A DNA stretch of 64,000 nucleotides from an uncultured Glaciecola sp. (GCA_947496235.1 CANMCE010000015.1:1-64000); one strand, 5' to 3'; numbered from the stretch's first letter, positions 19,994-30,057 are shown. Translations and numbers: made by a program. The notes: generated from the letters alone by a model not told the origin.

Positions 19994-20695
19994 TTGCTCA
20001 AAGTAGTTTCATATAACATTCACAGTGGCGTTGGCGTTGATGGCAAATTTAGCTATCGACGCATCGGTCGCTTTTTGGCATCGCTGGACGCCGATATCGT
20101 TTGTTTGCAGGAAATGGATCTGAGAGCTCCCGAAATAGATAAAGCGGCCCAAATCCAGGCGTTAAAAGCAGGTCATTTTAATGAGTTCATACCATCTCCA
20201 GCGGTTGTCACTAAACATGGGTATTATGGCAATGCCATTCTTTCCAGAGTAAAGCACCTGCACGTAAAAAGTCTGGATATTAGTGTCAAAAATCGTCAAC
20301 CACGAAACATTCAAGAAGTGTTATTTCAAATAGACGGCAAGTCACTGCGTATAATCAATACCCATAAAGGGTTAAAACAAAACGAAAGAATGCAGCAAAT
20401 GAAACAGCTGGAAGCCGTTGTGGATGTAAACCTTCAACAAGGTAATACCCCATTGTTGGTGACCGGAGACTTTAATGAATGGCTCTATTTTTCACGCGCC
20501 TTTCGCCACATCAATAGTAAACTGAAACAACACAAAATGGGGGCTACCTTTCCCAATCGCTTTCCATTATTTAAATTAGATCGCATTTGGACATCGCCTG
20601 GCAATATAGTGCAACGAGCTTATGTTATCAAAACCCCAGAGTCTAGACTTTATTCAGACCACTTTCCGGTTTGTGCTGAACTGACATTGGTTTAA
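19994..20695 (+). CDS. Endonuclease/exonuclease/phosphatase-family protein (YbhP-like)
   Basis: 233 residues, TTG start 2 bp after the phospholipase stop, so the two are almost certainly translated from one mRNA. Family residues are visible: SYNIHSG (N8), CLQEMD (E40), TGDFNEW and the terminal SDHFPV catalytic Asp-His. The fold acts on phosphodiester bonds in DNA or on phospholipid/inositol-phosphate headgroups. Pairing with a PLD enzyme, as for E. coli YbhP beside ClsB, suggests a lipid substrate, but this is inference. No signal peptide. Confidence 0.85.
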   Translation: MLKVVSYNIHSGVGVDGKFSYRRIGRFLASLDADIVCLQEMDLRAPEIDKAAQIQALKAGHFNEFIPSPAVVTKHGYYGNAILSRVKHLHVKSLDISVKNRQPRNIQEVLFQIDGKSLRIINTHKGLKQNERMQQMKQLEAVVDVNLQQGNTPLLVTGDFNEWLYFSRAFRHINSKLKQHKMGATFPNRFPLFKLDRIWTSPGNIVQRAYVIKTPESRLYSDHFPVCAELTLV

Positions 20696-20752
20696 ATTAT
20701 CCAAAAATCGCGCTTGAAAAACCATCATATATGGCAGTTTCAACGACTAGTC

Positions 20753-21661
20753 CTATATTCCATCATCCCAATAAGGTGTATCACCATAGAAATTCGCGGC
20801 AAAATGAATAAATGCACTGACTTTGTTCGGCAAAAATTGTCGATTGGCATATACAGCGTACAGATTTAATGAAGAAGGGGTGTATTCGCGCATGATGACT
20901 TTCAACCTTCCTTGCTTAATTGCCTGAGAGCAGATAAAAGTTGGTTGTATAACTATGCCTTGCCCCATAACTGCAGACTGACAAAGAAGCTCGCCATGAT
21001 TGCAACTAATCTTACCTATTTCATCTAGCTCTCCCTGCAATAAATAAGCATGAGGTTCAGGGCTATTCTCGTTATCTAAATAGCTGTATCGCAAATAATT
21101 ATGCCGAGTTAAGTCTTCAAGTTGTTGAGGCTCACCATAATGCGTTAGGTATTCAGGAGATGCGCACATAACTAATTTTATCGAGGTTAATCGTTTAGCG
21201 ATTAAAGACGAACTTTTTAGCTGTCCAATGCGTAAAGCAACATCAAAACCTTCCTCAATAATATCGACTTTGCGATCATTTAAATGGAGATCTATGTCTA
21301 CATCCGGATGATGTTTTTGGAACTCATTTAGCAAAGGCGCTAAATGCATAGTTGCAAAGGCAACAGGCGCGCTAATTCTTAATAGCCCGTGCGCCTTATC
21401 TTGAAAGTTGCCAAGCCGATTCTCAATACTTTCAATATCTTCCAATACCTGCATCGCTTGAGGAAAGTATTGCTCGCCAGCTTCGGTGAGGTGAACTCTT
21501 CTGGTCGTGCGATTAAACAAGCGGGTCGCAAGCAATTCTTCTAATTGTGAGACATACTTGCTCATCAACTGAGGTGATTTATCTAACTTTTCTCCAGCCG
21601 CACTAAAGGAACCGGTCTTTGCCACTTGTACAAATGCGCGCATTGCATCTAATTTGTCCAT
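20753..21661 (-). CDS. LysR-family transcriptional regulator
   Basis: About 302 residues from the ATG at 21661 (MDKLDAMRAFVQVAKTGSF), the typical start for this subgroup; in-frame starts further upstream are less likely. N-terminal winged helix-turn-helix (about 1-60) and a C-terminal effector-binding domain (about 88-295). It diverges from the doxX-dioxygenase pair with a 139-bp gap that is the likely operator region. The effector is unknown. Confidence 0.92.
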   Translation of the reverse strand: MDKLDAMRAFVQVAKTGSFSAAGEKLDKSPQLMSKYVSQLEELLATRLFNRTTRRVHLTEAGEQYFPQAMQVLEDIESIENRLGNFQDKAHGLLRISAPVAFATMHLAPLLNEFQKHHPDVDIDLHLNDRKVDIIEEGFDVALRIGQLKSSSLIAKRLTSIKLVMCASPEYLTHYGEPQQLEDLTRHNYLRYSYLDNENSPEPHAYLLQGELDEIGKISCNHGELLCQSAVMGQGIVIQPTFICSQAIKQGRLKVIMREYTPSSLNLYAVYANRQFLPNKVSAFIHFAANFYGDTPYWDDGI

Positions 21662-21800
21662 CCGCCACACCATTATCAACGTTTCATTGATAATCATTCT
21701 ATTTTAGATGCCTTAATAAAGCAAAAGGTTAAGAGTAGACTTATTTCATACAGTGAGAAACGCTTCTGCGTTACCAATAAATTTTATTTTGGAGAAAACA

Positions 21801-22250
21801 ATGAAAACCTTAATTAACAACATCCTTAAAACAAATTCTAGCATCTCTCCCTTAGTGCTAAGAGCGCCAATTGGGCTGGTATTAGCAGCCCATGGTGCGC
21901 AAAAACTGTTTGCTTGGTTTGGAGGCTATGGACTTGAGGGTACGGGTCAATATATGGCGAGCTTGGGGCTAAACCCTGGATATTTAATGGCACTTTTAGC
22001 CGGTAGTGCAGAGTTTTTTGGTGGTCTGGCATTAGTGTTAGGTGTTCTAACTAGACCGGCTGCAGCATTAACAGCATTTACCATGTTAATCGCAATATTT
22101 ACTGCACACATTGGCAATGGTCTATTTTTATCAAATGATGGTTATGAATACGCGCTAGTGCTCTTGGTAGCAACTTTATCACTATTGATTACAGGTGGTG
22201 GACGCTTTTCAATTGACAAATTGATCGTCGGTAATAGCGCTAAAGCTTAA
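21801..22250 (+). CDS. DoxX-family inner membrane protein
   Basis: 149 residues from the ATG at 21801 with GGAG 6 nt upstream. Four predicted membrane helices with the DoxX pattern RAPIGLVLAAHGAQKLFAWFGG and, later, FFGGLALVLGVLTRPAA. DoxX proteins are linked to thiol or redox homeostasis, and the activity here is not known. It is followed by an aromatic-ring dioxygenase-like gene and faces a LysR regulator, a recurrent trio in proteobacteria. Confidence 0.9.
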   Translation: MKTLINNILKTNSSISPLVLRAPIGLVLAAHGAQKLFAWFGGYGLEGTGQYMASLGLNPGYLMALLAGSAEFFGGLALVLGVLTRPAAALTAFTMLIAIFTAHIGNGLFLSNDGYEYALVLLVATLSLLITGGGRFSIDKLIVGNSAKA

Positions 22251-22274
22251 ATCTAATAGCAATAAGGGGAAATT

Positions 22275-23078
22275 ATGCAAAAGTCACAACAAGTGTTGTT
22301 TGTATCTCATGGCGGCGGTCCCCTGCCCTTGCTGGGCGACCCTGGCCATTGGGCATTAGTTGCTCACCTAAAGCAGCTTGCCAAAGACATTAAAAAGCCT
22401 TCGGCGATATTGGTTATCAGTGCACATTGGGAAAACTCAGTAGCAACTGTTACTTCTAGTGCTGATCCATCGTTGATTTTCGATTACTACGGGTTTCCAG
22501 CAGAAAGTTATGACGTAGCTTATCCATGTAAAGGAGAGCCAGTATTAGCTGACAAAGTTGCAAACGCGCTTAAAGAGGCTGGTATTGATGTGCAAAAAGA
22601 CCCAAAACGCGGCCTTGACCATGGTGTATTTGTACCTTTAAAAATCATGTATCCAGACGCAAGTATTCCATGCATTCAATTGTCATTGGTGAATTCTTTG
22701 GATGCCCAAGAGCATATTAAGATAGGTAAAGCACTATCTAACCTAGACTATGATAATTTGTTGATACTGGGTTCAGGATTTTCGTTTCATAATATGCATG
22801 CTTTTTTTGCGCCTTCCACAGAGCAAAGTAAAGCGCTAAATAACGGATTCGAAAACTGGCTTAAGTCTGTTTTAGCGTCAGATACCCTATCTGAAGAGGA
22901 ACGAACACAGCAGATGATCAATTGGGAAAAAGCGCCGGGCGCCCGTTATTGCCATCCAAGGGAAGAGCATCTTCTTCCGTTGCATGTGTGTTATGGGGTT
23001 GCAGGTAAAAAAGCGCAATTGACTGATTCGGTGACCATTTTAAATAAACAAGCGGGCACTTTCGGTTGGTTTAATTGA
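22275..23078 (+). CDS. Class III extradiol dioxygenase (LigB/4,5-DOPA dioxygenase-like)
   Basis: 267 residues, RBS AAGGGG. The likely metal-binding histidines are in VSHGGGP (near 11), ISAHWE (near 56) and LDHGVFVPL (near 115), with a further conserved EEHLLPLHV near the C-terminus. Relatives such as E. coli YgiD/DodA cleave catechol rings (for example DOPA), using Fe or Zn. The native substrate is not evident. It is probably transcribed together with doxX under the divergent LysR regulator. Confidence 0.88.
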   Translation: MQKSQQVLFVSHGGGPLPLLGDPGHWALVAHLKQLAKDIKKPSAILVISAHWENSVATVTSSADPSLIFDYYGFPAESYDVAYPCKGEPVLADKVANALKEAGIDVQKDPKRGLDHGVFVPLKIMYPDASIPCIQLSLVNSLDAQEHIKIGKALSNLDYDNLLILGSGFSFHNMHAFFAPSTEQSKALNNGFENWLKSVLASDTLSEEERTQQMINWEKAPGARYCHPREEHLLPLHVCYGVAGKKAQLTDSVTILNKQAGTFGWFN

Positions 23079-23090
23079 CAAAAGTCCACG

Positions 23091-23115
23091 GAATCCTCAG
23101 GTTGATTGAGGATTC
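23091..23115. terminator. Hairpin between convergent genes
   Basis: GAATCCTCA (23091-23099) and TGAGGATTC (23107-23115) form a perfect 9-bp stem with a 7-nt loop, midway between the dioxygenase and the small gene on the other strand. No U run follows on either strand, so it is only a possible terminator. Confidence 0.45.
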
Positions 23116-23121
23116 TGTGTG

Positions 23122-23376
23122 CTAGGCTTTGGTATCGACCTTGGGCCTAGCTTTATCTTCTCTTCTATCTCTACCAGACCTTGTATCTAATAAAGGTTTG
23201 ATATTACGTTTTCTACGATCTTCACCTTTACGCTTTTCTTGCCGTTTAACAGGCACAATCATTGTCTGTTTGGTGGCATCTGTATTGGTGTCCGTTTTAT
23301 CCATATTCACCGCAGTGTTTTTTTCATTTTTCACTGGCGTAGTTCTAATAGGAATAAAATAGGATGGGATCTTCAT
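23122..23376 (-). CDS. Small highly charged protein, unknown function
   Basis: 84 residues, with a good ribosome-binding site (AAGGAGAACTCG before the ATG). The product is rich in Lys, Arg, Asp and Thr. Two short RRxR/DRR stretches occur (KRKGEDRRKRN and DTRSGRDRREDKARPK), giving a strongly basic C-terminal half that looks disordered. The pattern G-x-DRRK repeats twice, suggesting a nucleic-acid or acidic-partner contact. No family was recognised. The strong RBS and normal spacing support a real gene. Confidence 0.6.
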   Translation of the reverse strand: MKIPSYFIPIRTTPVKNEKNTAVNMDKTDTNTDATKQTMIVPVKRQEKRKGEDRRKRNIKPLLDTRSGRDRREDKARPKVDTKA

Positions 23377-23502
23377 CGAGTTCTCCTTGCTTTTAATCGT
23401 TTTCTACCATAATTGGAAAAGATCTACTCGCATCTGTTAACGGCAAGGTTTTATGAAACTTTAGCATTTTTTCCACTTTTTTAACCAACCGTAGTTCTAG
23501 CG

Positions 23503-26172
23503 CTAACTATGAGCAGTTTCTTGCTCAGGTTGCTGAACAAAATCCCGCTTAATTTTTTGAAATAACCATCCCAAAGCTACTAGCACCAATCCTAATACAA
23601 TAAAAGATAAAGCTCTTAATAATCCTTCCAATCCTGACGCGTCGAAAATAAATACTTTGAGCACTACTGTTAATAGAATTACAAAGCCTGTACGCATCAA
23701 AAGAGCCTGCTTTAACTGTCGAGCCAAAAGTATAAATATCACACTGATCACCATCCAGACTAAGGAATAAGTGTATAACTCTGCTTGAGAAATGCTGGCG
23801 GTGCTTAGCAAACTGATATTGTTTTGGGCAAAACCAATTCTAATATTGCCATTGATGTATAAAAATGCCCAAAGTCCACTGATAATTAATAAAACTTTTC
23901 CAGCCTTATTCGGCATTAAGTTGAAATACCAAACGGCAATCAAGACGGCAAGAGCAGGCCCCGCCCAAAGTAAAAATAACCAATTTACCACCAGCCATTC
24001 GCCAACCTCTACCGAGGTCCAAAATGGGTTTCTAGCGATACTAATATCAAGATGAATGGCTAAAACAGCCGCAGTTAAAAGATAGCCTGCGTACTTATAA
24101 ATTTTAGCCCCAGTATTTTGCGAAAGTTTGGCTCGCCATAAATATACAAAAGCCAAGACTATCCAGCTAAAAGCTAGCAATACTAAGGTTTGGTAATCAG
24201 GCCTATGCAGATCCAAATAGTCCCCAGTCAACACAATACTGGTTTCAGTAAGGAAAAACAAGGCAATCAAATGTAGTAAAGCCCCTTCAAACCATTGTTT
24301 TAAATCATCTTTGGGCATCAGTTTTAAGGTAAACGCCAATAACGCGATGACTATAGGATAAATGACAATAGAAAAGTGTAAGCCAAGAATGCTTTGTTCT
24401 GAATAACTCGGTAACCAAGGAGCCAAGGTCAATCTGAGCATTACCAAAGTTAAGGCAAGTTTAAATATCCAATGAGGAATGCTGACTTTGTATTTTTGGG
24501 TCAATATAAATGCGAAGCATACTTGTATTGCCAATGCCAACGTTAACGTACTAGCACTTAATAGCATAGTGATCACTAAGGTGATGCAGGCATTTGCAAA
24601 CAAAGACAAAGAAACTTTCTGCAAGGGTTCAGATAGTGTATTAACCAACCATGTAGCCAATGCGGCTAAAATCAATAATTCAGTTGCCCACAGAAAATAG
24701 ACTTCATCTGCCATACCAGAATAGAGCAAGCCATATCCCACCCCATAAAATGACAACGGCATGAGTACCAGCAATAAGTGAAAAGCACTTCTAGTGGGGA
24801 AACGCTTTACCATTAAAAAGCTAGCTATACTTCCAATCAATGCAGCTATTTGTACATACAAAAGTTTGCCACTAAACAAAAATGCACTATTGAGTTCATC
24901 AAATTCAGTCGGAAGTTGGGACATGGCAAATACAGCAAAGGCTAAGGCTATAAATGGCAAATAATCATAAGCACTGTGCCTAAAAGCTACGGCAGCAAAC
25001 ACTCCACTTATTATTACACTGGTCGCAATTAATTGGGGGCTCGACGCATCAAGTTCCGATGTAAGAAATAACAGTAGCGTAGAAACAAAAACTGCCGCAA
25101 GACCTAAGCTCGGTTTAAATAGTTGTTTCATACTAAGGGAGGCAGTTTGAGTGCGGCCTAACAGCCAGCCCAATTTTTTATTAAAATTGAACAGGTACAA
25201 GCTCAGAAGTAAAAAAACCAGGTATAGAAAAAAATTACTTGAAGAGACAATCAAAATGCTCGCGATTGCCCAGCCAAAATGACCTAAGAAACTTATCCGT
25301 TCTAGCCAGCTTCGCTGTACTCTTTGCGCCAACCATAAATTAGCACTCGAAATTACCGCCACATACAAGAGTAATCCCAGCAGGTTTTCACTTCCAGTAT
25401 TCACAAGTCCAGGAACAGCATAGGCACCAAGCATACCGATAACCGCCAACAGCGGCCCAAACCTTAGTGCTAAACCGGTCGAGGTAAGGGAAACAATGGC
25501 GAGCAGTGCAAAAGCAATTAATGGCGTTAAGTACGCGTAGTACATAAAGGCAACCAGAATCACCGAATATAGAGTGATCACACCACCTGCGCTTAATGCA
25601 GCGCTTATCAAAGGTGAATTGATATTGTATTTTTGTGGATTTTGGTAAAGGAAATTAGCAATAAAGACTAATGCAACACCCATGAATGCGCCCATAAATA
25701 ATCGCACATAGGGTGGTAGCATATTGGCTTCAATGGCGTATTTCGCTAAAAAAATCCCCCCCAACGAGAGCACAATTGCTCCCAACCACAGAAGGCCATT
25801 TTTCGCCATAAACTGTTCGATAATATCTATTTTGGGTTTTGCAACTTGATGTGAACTTGCTTGCTTTTGTTTTGGCTTTTTGATGTTAGTAGGAACAGGG
25901 ATGTCTTCTGCGACGGGCAAATTTTTCGCAACCGGTACTTCTTTCAGTTGCGCAACAATATTGGGCTTCTGCTCTGAATGTTGATTTACAATGGGTTGCT
26001 CAGCTGAATCACTTGGTGGCTGTTGCTTTACAGAGGGAATTTTTAATTGCGTTAATAAATGCTCTAATTGAATCAGTTTAGATTTTAACGTTAGTATCTG
26101 GCGTGTTTGGTCATTCATTTTGACATAAAGCACAATTACGGCGACAACCAATGCAACTAATACTATTTCCAT
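23503..26172 (-). CDS. DUF2339 multi-spanning membrane protein
   Basis: 889 residues. An N-terminal membrane helix (1-17) is followed by a short coiled coil (about 20-45), a Pro/Lys/Gln-rich cytoplasmic-looking linker (about 48-110), then about two dozen hydrophobic segments to the C-terminus (hallmark FMAKNGLLWLGAIVLSLGG near residue 115). This is the DUF2339 layout. Function is not established. GGAG precedes the start at good distance. It stands alone, divergent from ubiD. Confidence 0.88.
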   Translation of the reverse strand: MEIVLVALVVAVIVLYVKMNDQTRQILTLKSKLIQLEHLLTQLKIPSVKQQPPSDSAEQPIVNQHSEQKPNIVAQLKEVPVAKNLPVAEDIPVPTNIKKPKQKQASSHQVAKPKIDIIEQFMAKNGLLWLGAIVLSLGGIFLAKYAIEANMLPPYVRLFMGAFMGVALVFIANFLYQNPQKYNINSPLISAALSAGGVITLYSVILVAFMYYAYLTPLIAFALLAIVSLTSTGLALRFGPLLAVIGMLGAYAVPGLVNTGSENLLGLLLYVAVISSANLWLAQRVQRSWLERISFLGHFGWAIASILIVSSSNFFLYLVFLLLSLYLFNFNKKLGWLLGRTQTASLSMKQLFKPSLGLAAVFVSTLLLFLTSELDASSPQLIATSVIISGVFAAVAFRHSAYDYLPFIALAFAVFAMSQLPTEFDELNSAFLFSGKLLYVQIAALIGSIASFLMVKRFPTRSAFHLLLVLMPLSFYGVGYGLLYSGMADEVYFLWATELLILAALATWLVNTLSEPLQKVSLSLFANACITLVITMLLSASTLTLALAIQVCFAFILTQKYKVSIPHWIFKLALTLVMLRLTLAPWLPSYSEQSILGLHFSIVIYPIVIALLAFTLKLMPKDDLKQWFEGALLHLIALFFLTETSIVLTGDYLDLHRPDYQTLVLLAFSWIVLAFVYLWRAKLSQNTGAKIYKYAGYLLTAAVLAIHLDISIARNPFWTSVEVGEWLVVNWLFLLWAGPALAVLIAVWYFNLMPNKAGKVLLIISGLWAFLYINGNIRIGFAQNNISLLSTASISQAELYTYSLVWMVISVIFILLARQLKQALLMRTGFVILLTVVLKVFIFDASGLEGLLRALSFIVLGLVLVALGWLFQKIKRDFVQQPEQETAHS

Positions 26173-26353
26173 ATATTCTTACTCCAGCATATTCTTGGAT
26201 TAACATAACCAAAGCCTTGTTAAATAGCAAAACAAAAGAATAAAACCCACGCTTACCCTTTTGCATGAAAAAATAACATCAAATAAAAACAAACTAATCG
26301 TTTCAGGTATTTTTTTAGTACAATACTGGCAAATACTAATAATACAGAGCCTT

Positions 26354-27823
26354 ATGAAGTACAAAGATCTACGCGACTTTATTCAGCAACTGGAACAAAT
26401 GGGTGAACTAAAACGCGTCACCTTGCCCATTGATACCGATTTAGAAATGACAGAAATAGCTGACAGAACCTTGAGAGCTGGGGGCCCTGCGATATTATTT
26501 GAAAATCCCAAAGAGCATAATATTCCAGTGTTAGCTAACCTTTTTGGTACGCCTAAACGCGTTGCTCTAGGGATGGGCCAAGAGTCAGTAGAAGCGCTGC
26601 GTGAAGTAGGTAAATTATTAGCATTTTTAAAAGAACCAGAGCCACCTAAGGGGCTTAAAGATTTAGTCAGCAAAATCCCCGTTTTTAAGCAAGTTTTAAA
26701 TATGCCAGCCAAGGTGGTAAAAAAAGCCCCTTGTCAGCAAGTTGTACTGACCGGCGATCAAGTGGATTTAGATATGCTGCCGATTCAGCGTTGTTGGCCT
26801 GGCGATGCAGCTCCTTTAGTAACTTGGGGTCTAACAGTGACTAAAGGTCCCTATAAAAAGCGTCAGAACTTGGGTATTTACCGTCAACAGAAGATCGCCA
26901 AAAACAAACTTATTATGCGCTGGTTATCCCACCGTGGCGGCGCGCTAGACTTTAAAGAATGGTGTGAACAAAACCCAGATAAACCCTACCCAGTATCCGT
27001 GGCTTTGGGCGCAGACCCAGCCACTATCTTAGGCGCAGTCACGCCAGTACCAGATACGCTATCAGAATATGCGTTCGCTGGGCTTTTACGCGGCGATAAA
27101 ACTGAAGTGGTGCAATGCATTTCCAACGAACTGCAAGTACCGGCAAGCGCTGAGATTGTATTAGAAGGTTATATAATGCCAGGTGAAATGGCCGACGAAG
27201 GTCCTTATGGTGATCACACTGGTTATTACAACGAAGTAGACAGCTTTCCTGTATTTACCGTCACTCATATTACTCATAGAAAAGACCCCATCTATCACAG
27301 CACTTACACTGGGCGCCCACCAGATGAGCCGGCAATTTTAGGCGTAGCTTTAAATGAAGTTTTCGTGCCTATTTTGCAAAAGCAATTTCCTGAGATAGTC
27401 GATTTTTACCTACCGCCAGAAGGCTGTTCTTATCGCATGGCCATAGTGACCATGAAAAAACAATATCCAGGCCATGCAAAGCGAGTAATGATGGGGGTTT
27501 GGTCATTTCTTAGACAATTCATGTACACCAAATTTGTGATAGTATGTGATGATGACGTCAACGCTAGAGACTGGAATGACGTTATCTGGGCAATAACGAC
27601 TAGAATGGATCCGGCAAGAGATACCACCATGGTAGAAAATACGCCCATCGACTATTTGGATTTTGCATCACCTATCTCTGGACTGGGTTCCAAGATGGGC
27701 ATGGATGCAACCAATAAGCTTCCCGGAGAGACAGATCGCGAATGGGGTACACCCATTGAAATGGACGCGAATGTAAAACAAAAAGTAGATGAAATATGGG
27801 AACAACTGGGGTTATTAAAATAG
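26354..27823 (+). CDS. ubiD: 4-hydroxy-3-polyprenylbenzoate decarboxylase UbiD
   Basis: 489 residues from the ATG at 26354 ([19 protein letters not shown]), close to E. coli UbiD. Upstream in-frame starts would add an unrelated 31 residues. It removes the carboxyl group in ubiquinone synthesis, using prenylated FMN made by UbiX. Conserved cofactor-site blocks are [17 protein letters not shown] and [13 protein letters not shown]. The next gene is the flavin reductase fre, a pairing kept across gammaproteobacteria. Confidence 0.97.
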   Translation: MKYKDLRDFIQQLEQMGELKRVTLPIDTDLEMTEIADRTLRAGGPAILFENPKEHNIPVLANLFGTPKRVALGMGQESVEALREVGKLLAFLKEPEPPKGLKDLVSKIPVFKQVLNMPAKVVKKAPCQQVVLTGDQVDLDMLPIQRCWPGDAAPLVTWGLTVTKGPYKKRQNLGIYRQQKIAKNKLIMRWLSHRGGALDFKEWCEQNPDKPYPVSVALGADPATILGAVTPVPDTLSEYAFAGLLRGDKTEVVQCISNELQVPASAEIVLEGYIMPGEMADEGPYGDHTGYYNEVDSFPVFTVTHITHRKDPIYHSTYTGRPPDEPAILGVALNEVFVPILQKQFPEIVDFYLPPEGCSYRMAIVTMKKQYPGHAKRVMMGVWSFLRQFMYTKFVIVCDDDVNARDWNDVIWAITTRMDPARDTTMVENTPIDYLDFASPISGLGSKMGMDATNKLPGETDREWGTPIEMDANVKQKVDEIWEQLGLLK

Positions 27824-27857
27824 TCGCTTAATACCCGTAAAACACACTAGGAAAATT

Positions 27858-28553
27858 ATGAAATTTACTCATGCAGAGGTGCTTGAAGTAGCCACACTCA
27901 CTGCTTTCGTTAAAAAAGTCGTATTAAAACCTACTACAGCGGTAAGTTTTAAGGCTGGACAATATTTACAAGTGGTAATGGGAGAAAAGGATAAGCGCCC
28001 CTTTTCAATTGCCAGTGCTCCAGATGATAGTAACAATATAGAATTACACATAGGCGCAACGCCTGAAAACGCTTATGCCTATGATGTACTGACTAAAGCC
28101 ATAGAAACTAAAACCTTGGATATTGAAGTGGGTTTAGGCGATGCTTATTTACGCGAAAATACGCATCCATTGATTATCGTCGCCGGCGGCACAGGTTATT
28201 CCTATGCAAAATCAATCTTATATCATGTAATTTCTGCTCAGCCTGAGCGACCAGTAACCCTATATTGGGGCGCCAAACAATTAGCAGATCTTTACGAATT
28301 TGAGGCGTTAGAGGCGTTAAGTAAACTAAACCCTCACTTTATTTTTGTTCCTGTGGTTGAGACACCTGAACAAGATTGGGCGGGAAAAACAGGCTTGGTG
28401 CACGAAGCCGTTCTCGACGATATCGATGATCTCTCTTCACATGAAGTTTATACCGCTGGCCGCTTTGAAATGGCAGCCACTATCAGGGATACATTTATAC
28501 CTAAAGGATTAGACAAAGAGCGCTTATTCGGCGACGCCTACGCGTTTATATAA
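27858..28553 (+). CDS. fre: NAD(P)H-flavin reductase
   Basis: 231 residues (E. coli Fre has 233). The FAD/FMN-binding motif RPFSIASAP is near residue 53 and the pyridine-nucleotide motif VAGGTGYSYAKSIL near 110. It reduces free flavins with NAD(P)H. It lies 34 bp after ubiD with its own RBS (AGGAAAATT), probably in one operon, where reduced flavin may feed prenyl-FMN metabolism. Confidence 0.95.
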   Translation: MKFTHAEVLEVATLTAFVKKVVLKPTTAVSFKAGQYLQVVMGEKDKRPFSIASAPDDSNNIELHIGATPENAYAYDVLTKAIETKTLDIEVGLGDAYLRENTHPLIIVAGGTGYSYAKSILYHVISAQPERPVTLYWGAKQLADLYEFEALEALSKLNPHFIFVPVVETPEQDWAGKTGLVHEAVLDDIDDLSSHEVYTAGRFEMAATIRDTFIPKGLDKERLFGDAYAFI

Positions 28554-28591
28554 TAAAAATATAAAAACAATTAATCCGCTAAGGAAATACA

Positions 28592-29986
28592 ATGAGAACA
28601 ATACTCAAAACTCCCCTTGCCATTGCCCTTATGTTAGCGACACAAAGTGCAACAACGTTTGCTCAAGAACCAAATTCAACTGATGCTCAAATGCGCGATA
28701 TATTGCATAAGGTGTCCGCGCAACGTATCGAACAAGATATTACTACCTTGGTGAATTTTGGCACCCGCCATACCTTGTCTGAAACTGAATCAGATACTAG
28801 AGGTATAGGGGCGGCGAGGCGCTGGATAAAAGACGAATTTGATAAGATTTCCAGTCAATGCGGCGGTTGTTTAGAAGTATTTTTTCAATCACGAGTATTT
28901 TCGGGTGAAACTCGAATTCCTGATCCGGTAGAGGTTGTTAGCGTGATTGCAATCCAACGCGGCAGTTCAGATGCAGATCGCTATGTGCTTATGAGCGGTG
29001 ATATAGATTCTCGTGTATCTGATGTGATGAATTTTACCGACGATGCGCCTGGTGCCAATGATAATGCTTCTGGCGTAGCTGGTGTATTGGAAGCAGCGCG
29101 AGTACTTAGCCAGCACAAGTTTAATGGCAGTATAGTTTATGCGGCGTTAGCCGGTGAAGAACAAGGTCTATTCGGTGGCAAAGTGCTTGCCGAACATGCC
29201 CTAGAAAACAATTGGCAGCTACAAGCGGTATTAAATAATGACATGATTGGCAATATTGAAGGTGTCAACGGCGTTATCGACAATACCACTGCCAGAATTT
29301 TTGCTGAAGGGACTAGGCAGAACGAAAGTTCATCCGAAGCCAGATTGCGCCGCTTCACCGGTGGTGAAGTAGATTCTCCGAGCCGAAACCTAGCCCGTTA
29401 CATAGATAAAATGGCCGATTTGTACATGGATAACTTAGATACCATGGTAATTTATCGCTTAGATAGGTTTCGCCGCGGTGGACATCACAGACCTTTTAAT
29501 GATTTAGGCTTTCCTGGGGTTCGTATTATGGAAACCAACGAAAATTATAATCGCCAACACCAAGATCTACGCGAAGAAGATGGTATTAAGTATGGCGACA
29601 CTCTTGACGGTGTGAATTTTGAGTATGCAGCTAAACTCACAGGGTTAAATGCGATTTCATTAGCCTCCATGGCATGGGCACCCAGTCCACCGACTGAAGT
29701 AGAAATTTCTGGCGCAGTTCAACCATCAACCACTTTAAAGTGGAAAGCATTAGATGCTGCCAAGAACCCGCAATTAAAAGGTTATAAAATTTATTGGCGA
29801 TACACTGATGCGCCTCAATGGCAGTTTAGTCAGTTTGTGGGCAAGGTTAACGAATTCACTTTGGAAAACGTGGTAATCGATAATTACTTTTTCGGCGTTG
29901 CTTCAGTAAGTGAAGATGGTTACGAGAGCCCAGTGGTATTTCCTGGTGCGGCTGGCGCTTTTTTAGATTGGCAAGCAGCTGAATAA
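28592..29986 (+). CDS. Exported M28-family metallopeptidase
   Basis: 464 residues with a signal peptide (about 1-24, ending TFAQ). The peptidase domain is at about 35-360, followed by a fibronectin-III-like domain (about 368-455). Expected zinc-site residues are D157 (GANDNASG), E189/E190 (AGEEQGLFG), D217 (NNDMIG) and H298/H299 (GGHHRPF). The first ligand of M28 enzymes is a His in an HxD motif, but here the segment reads SGDIDSR, with D137 in its place. The enzyme probably trims peptides in the periplasm or outside. Two Cys pairs (QCGGC, residues 90-93) could form a disulfide. It is followed by a strong bidirectional terminator. Confidence 0.88.
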   Translation: MRTILKTPLAIALMLATQSATTFAQEPNSTDAQMRDILHKVSAQRIEQDITTLVNFGTRHTLSETESDTRGIGAARRWIKDEFDKISSQCGGCLEVFFQSRVFSGETRIPDPVEVVSVIAIQRGSSDADRYVLMSGDIDSRVSDVMNFTDDAPGANDNASGVAGVLEAARVLSQHKFNGSIVYAALAGEEQGLFGGKVLAEHALENNWQLQAVLNNDMIGNIEGVNGVIDNTTARIFAEGTRQNESSSEARLRRFTGGEVDSPSRNLARYIDKMADLYMDNLDTMVIYRLDRFRRGGHHRPFNDLGFPGVRIMETNENYNRQHQDLREEDGIKYGDTLDGVNFEYAAKLTGLNAISLASMAWAPSPPTEVEISGAVQPSTTLKWKALDAAKNPQLKGYKIYWRYTDAPQWQFSQFVGKVNEFTLENVVIDNYFFGVASVSEDGYESPVVFPGAAGAFLDWQAAE

Positions 29987-30008
29987 TTTTTTTTGATTCT
30001 TTATATAA

Positions 30009-30035
30009 AAAAGCCCGACACTTAGTCGGGCTTTT
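30009..30035. terminator. Bidirectional Rho-independent terminator
   Basis: AAAAGCCCGAC-acttA-GTCGGGCTTTT, an 11-bp stem including the A/T ends, between the convergent M28 peptidase and TonB-dependent receptor genes. Confidence 0.92.
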
Positions 30036-30057
30036 GTTTTTCCTGTTTAACTTGCTA

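Noticed and set aside
26261-26353. N-terminal extension of UbiD
   Set aside because: The 31 extra residues do not belong to the family and the ATG at 26354 starts the conserved protein exactly.
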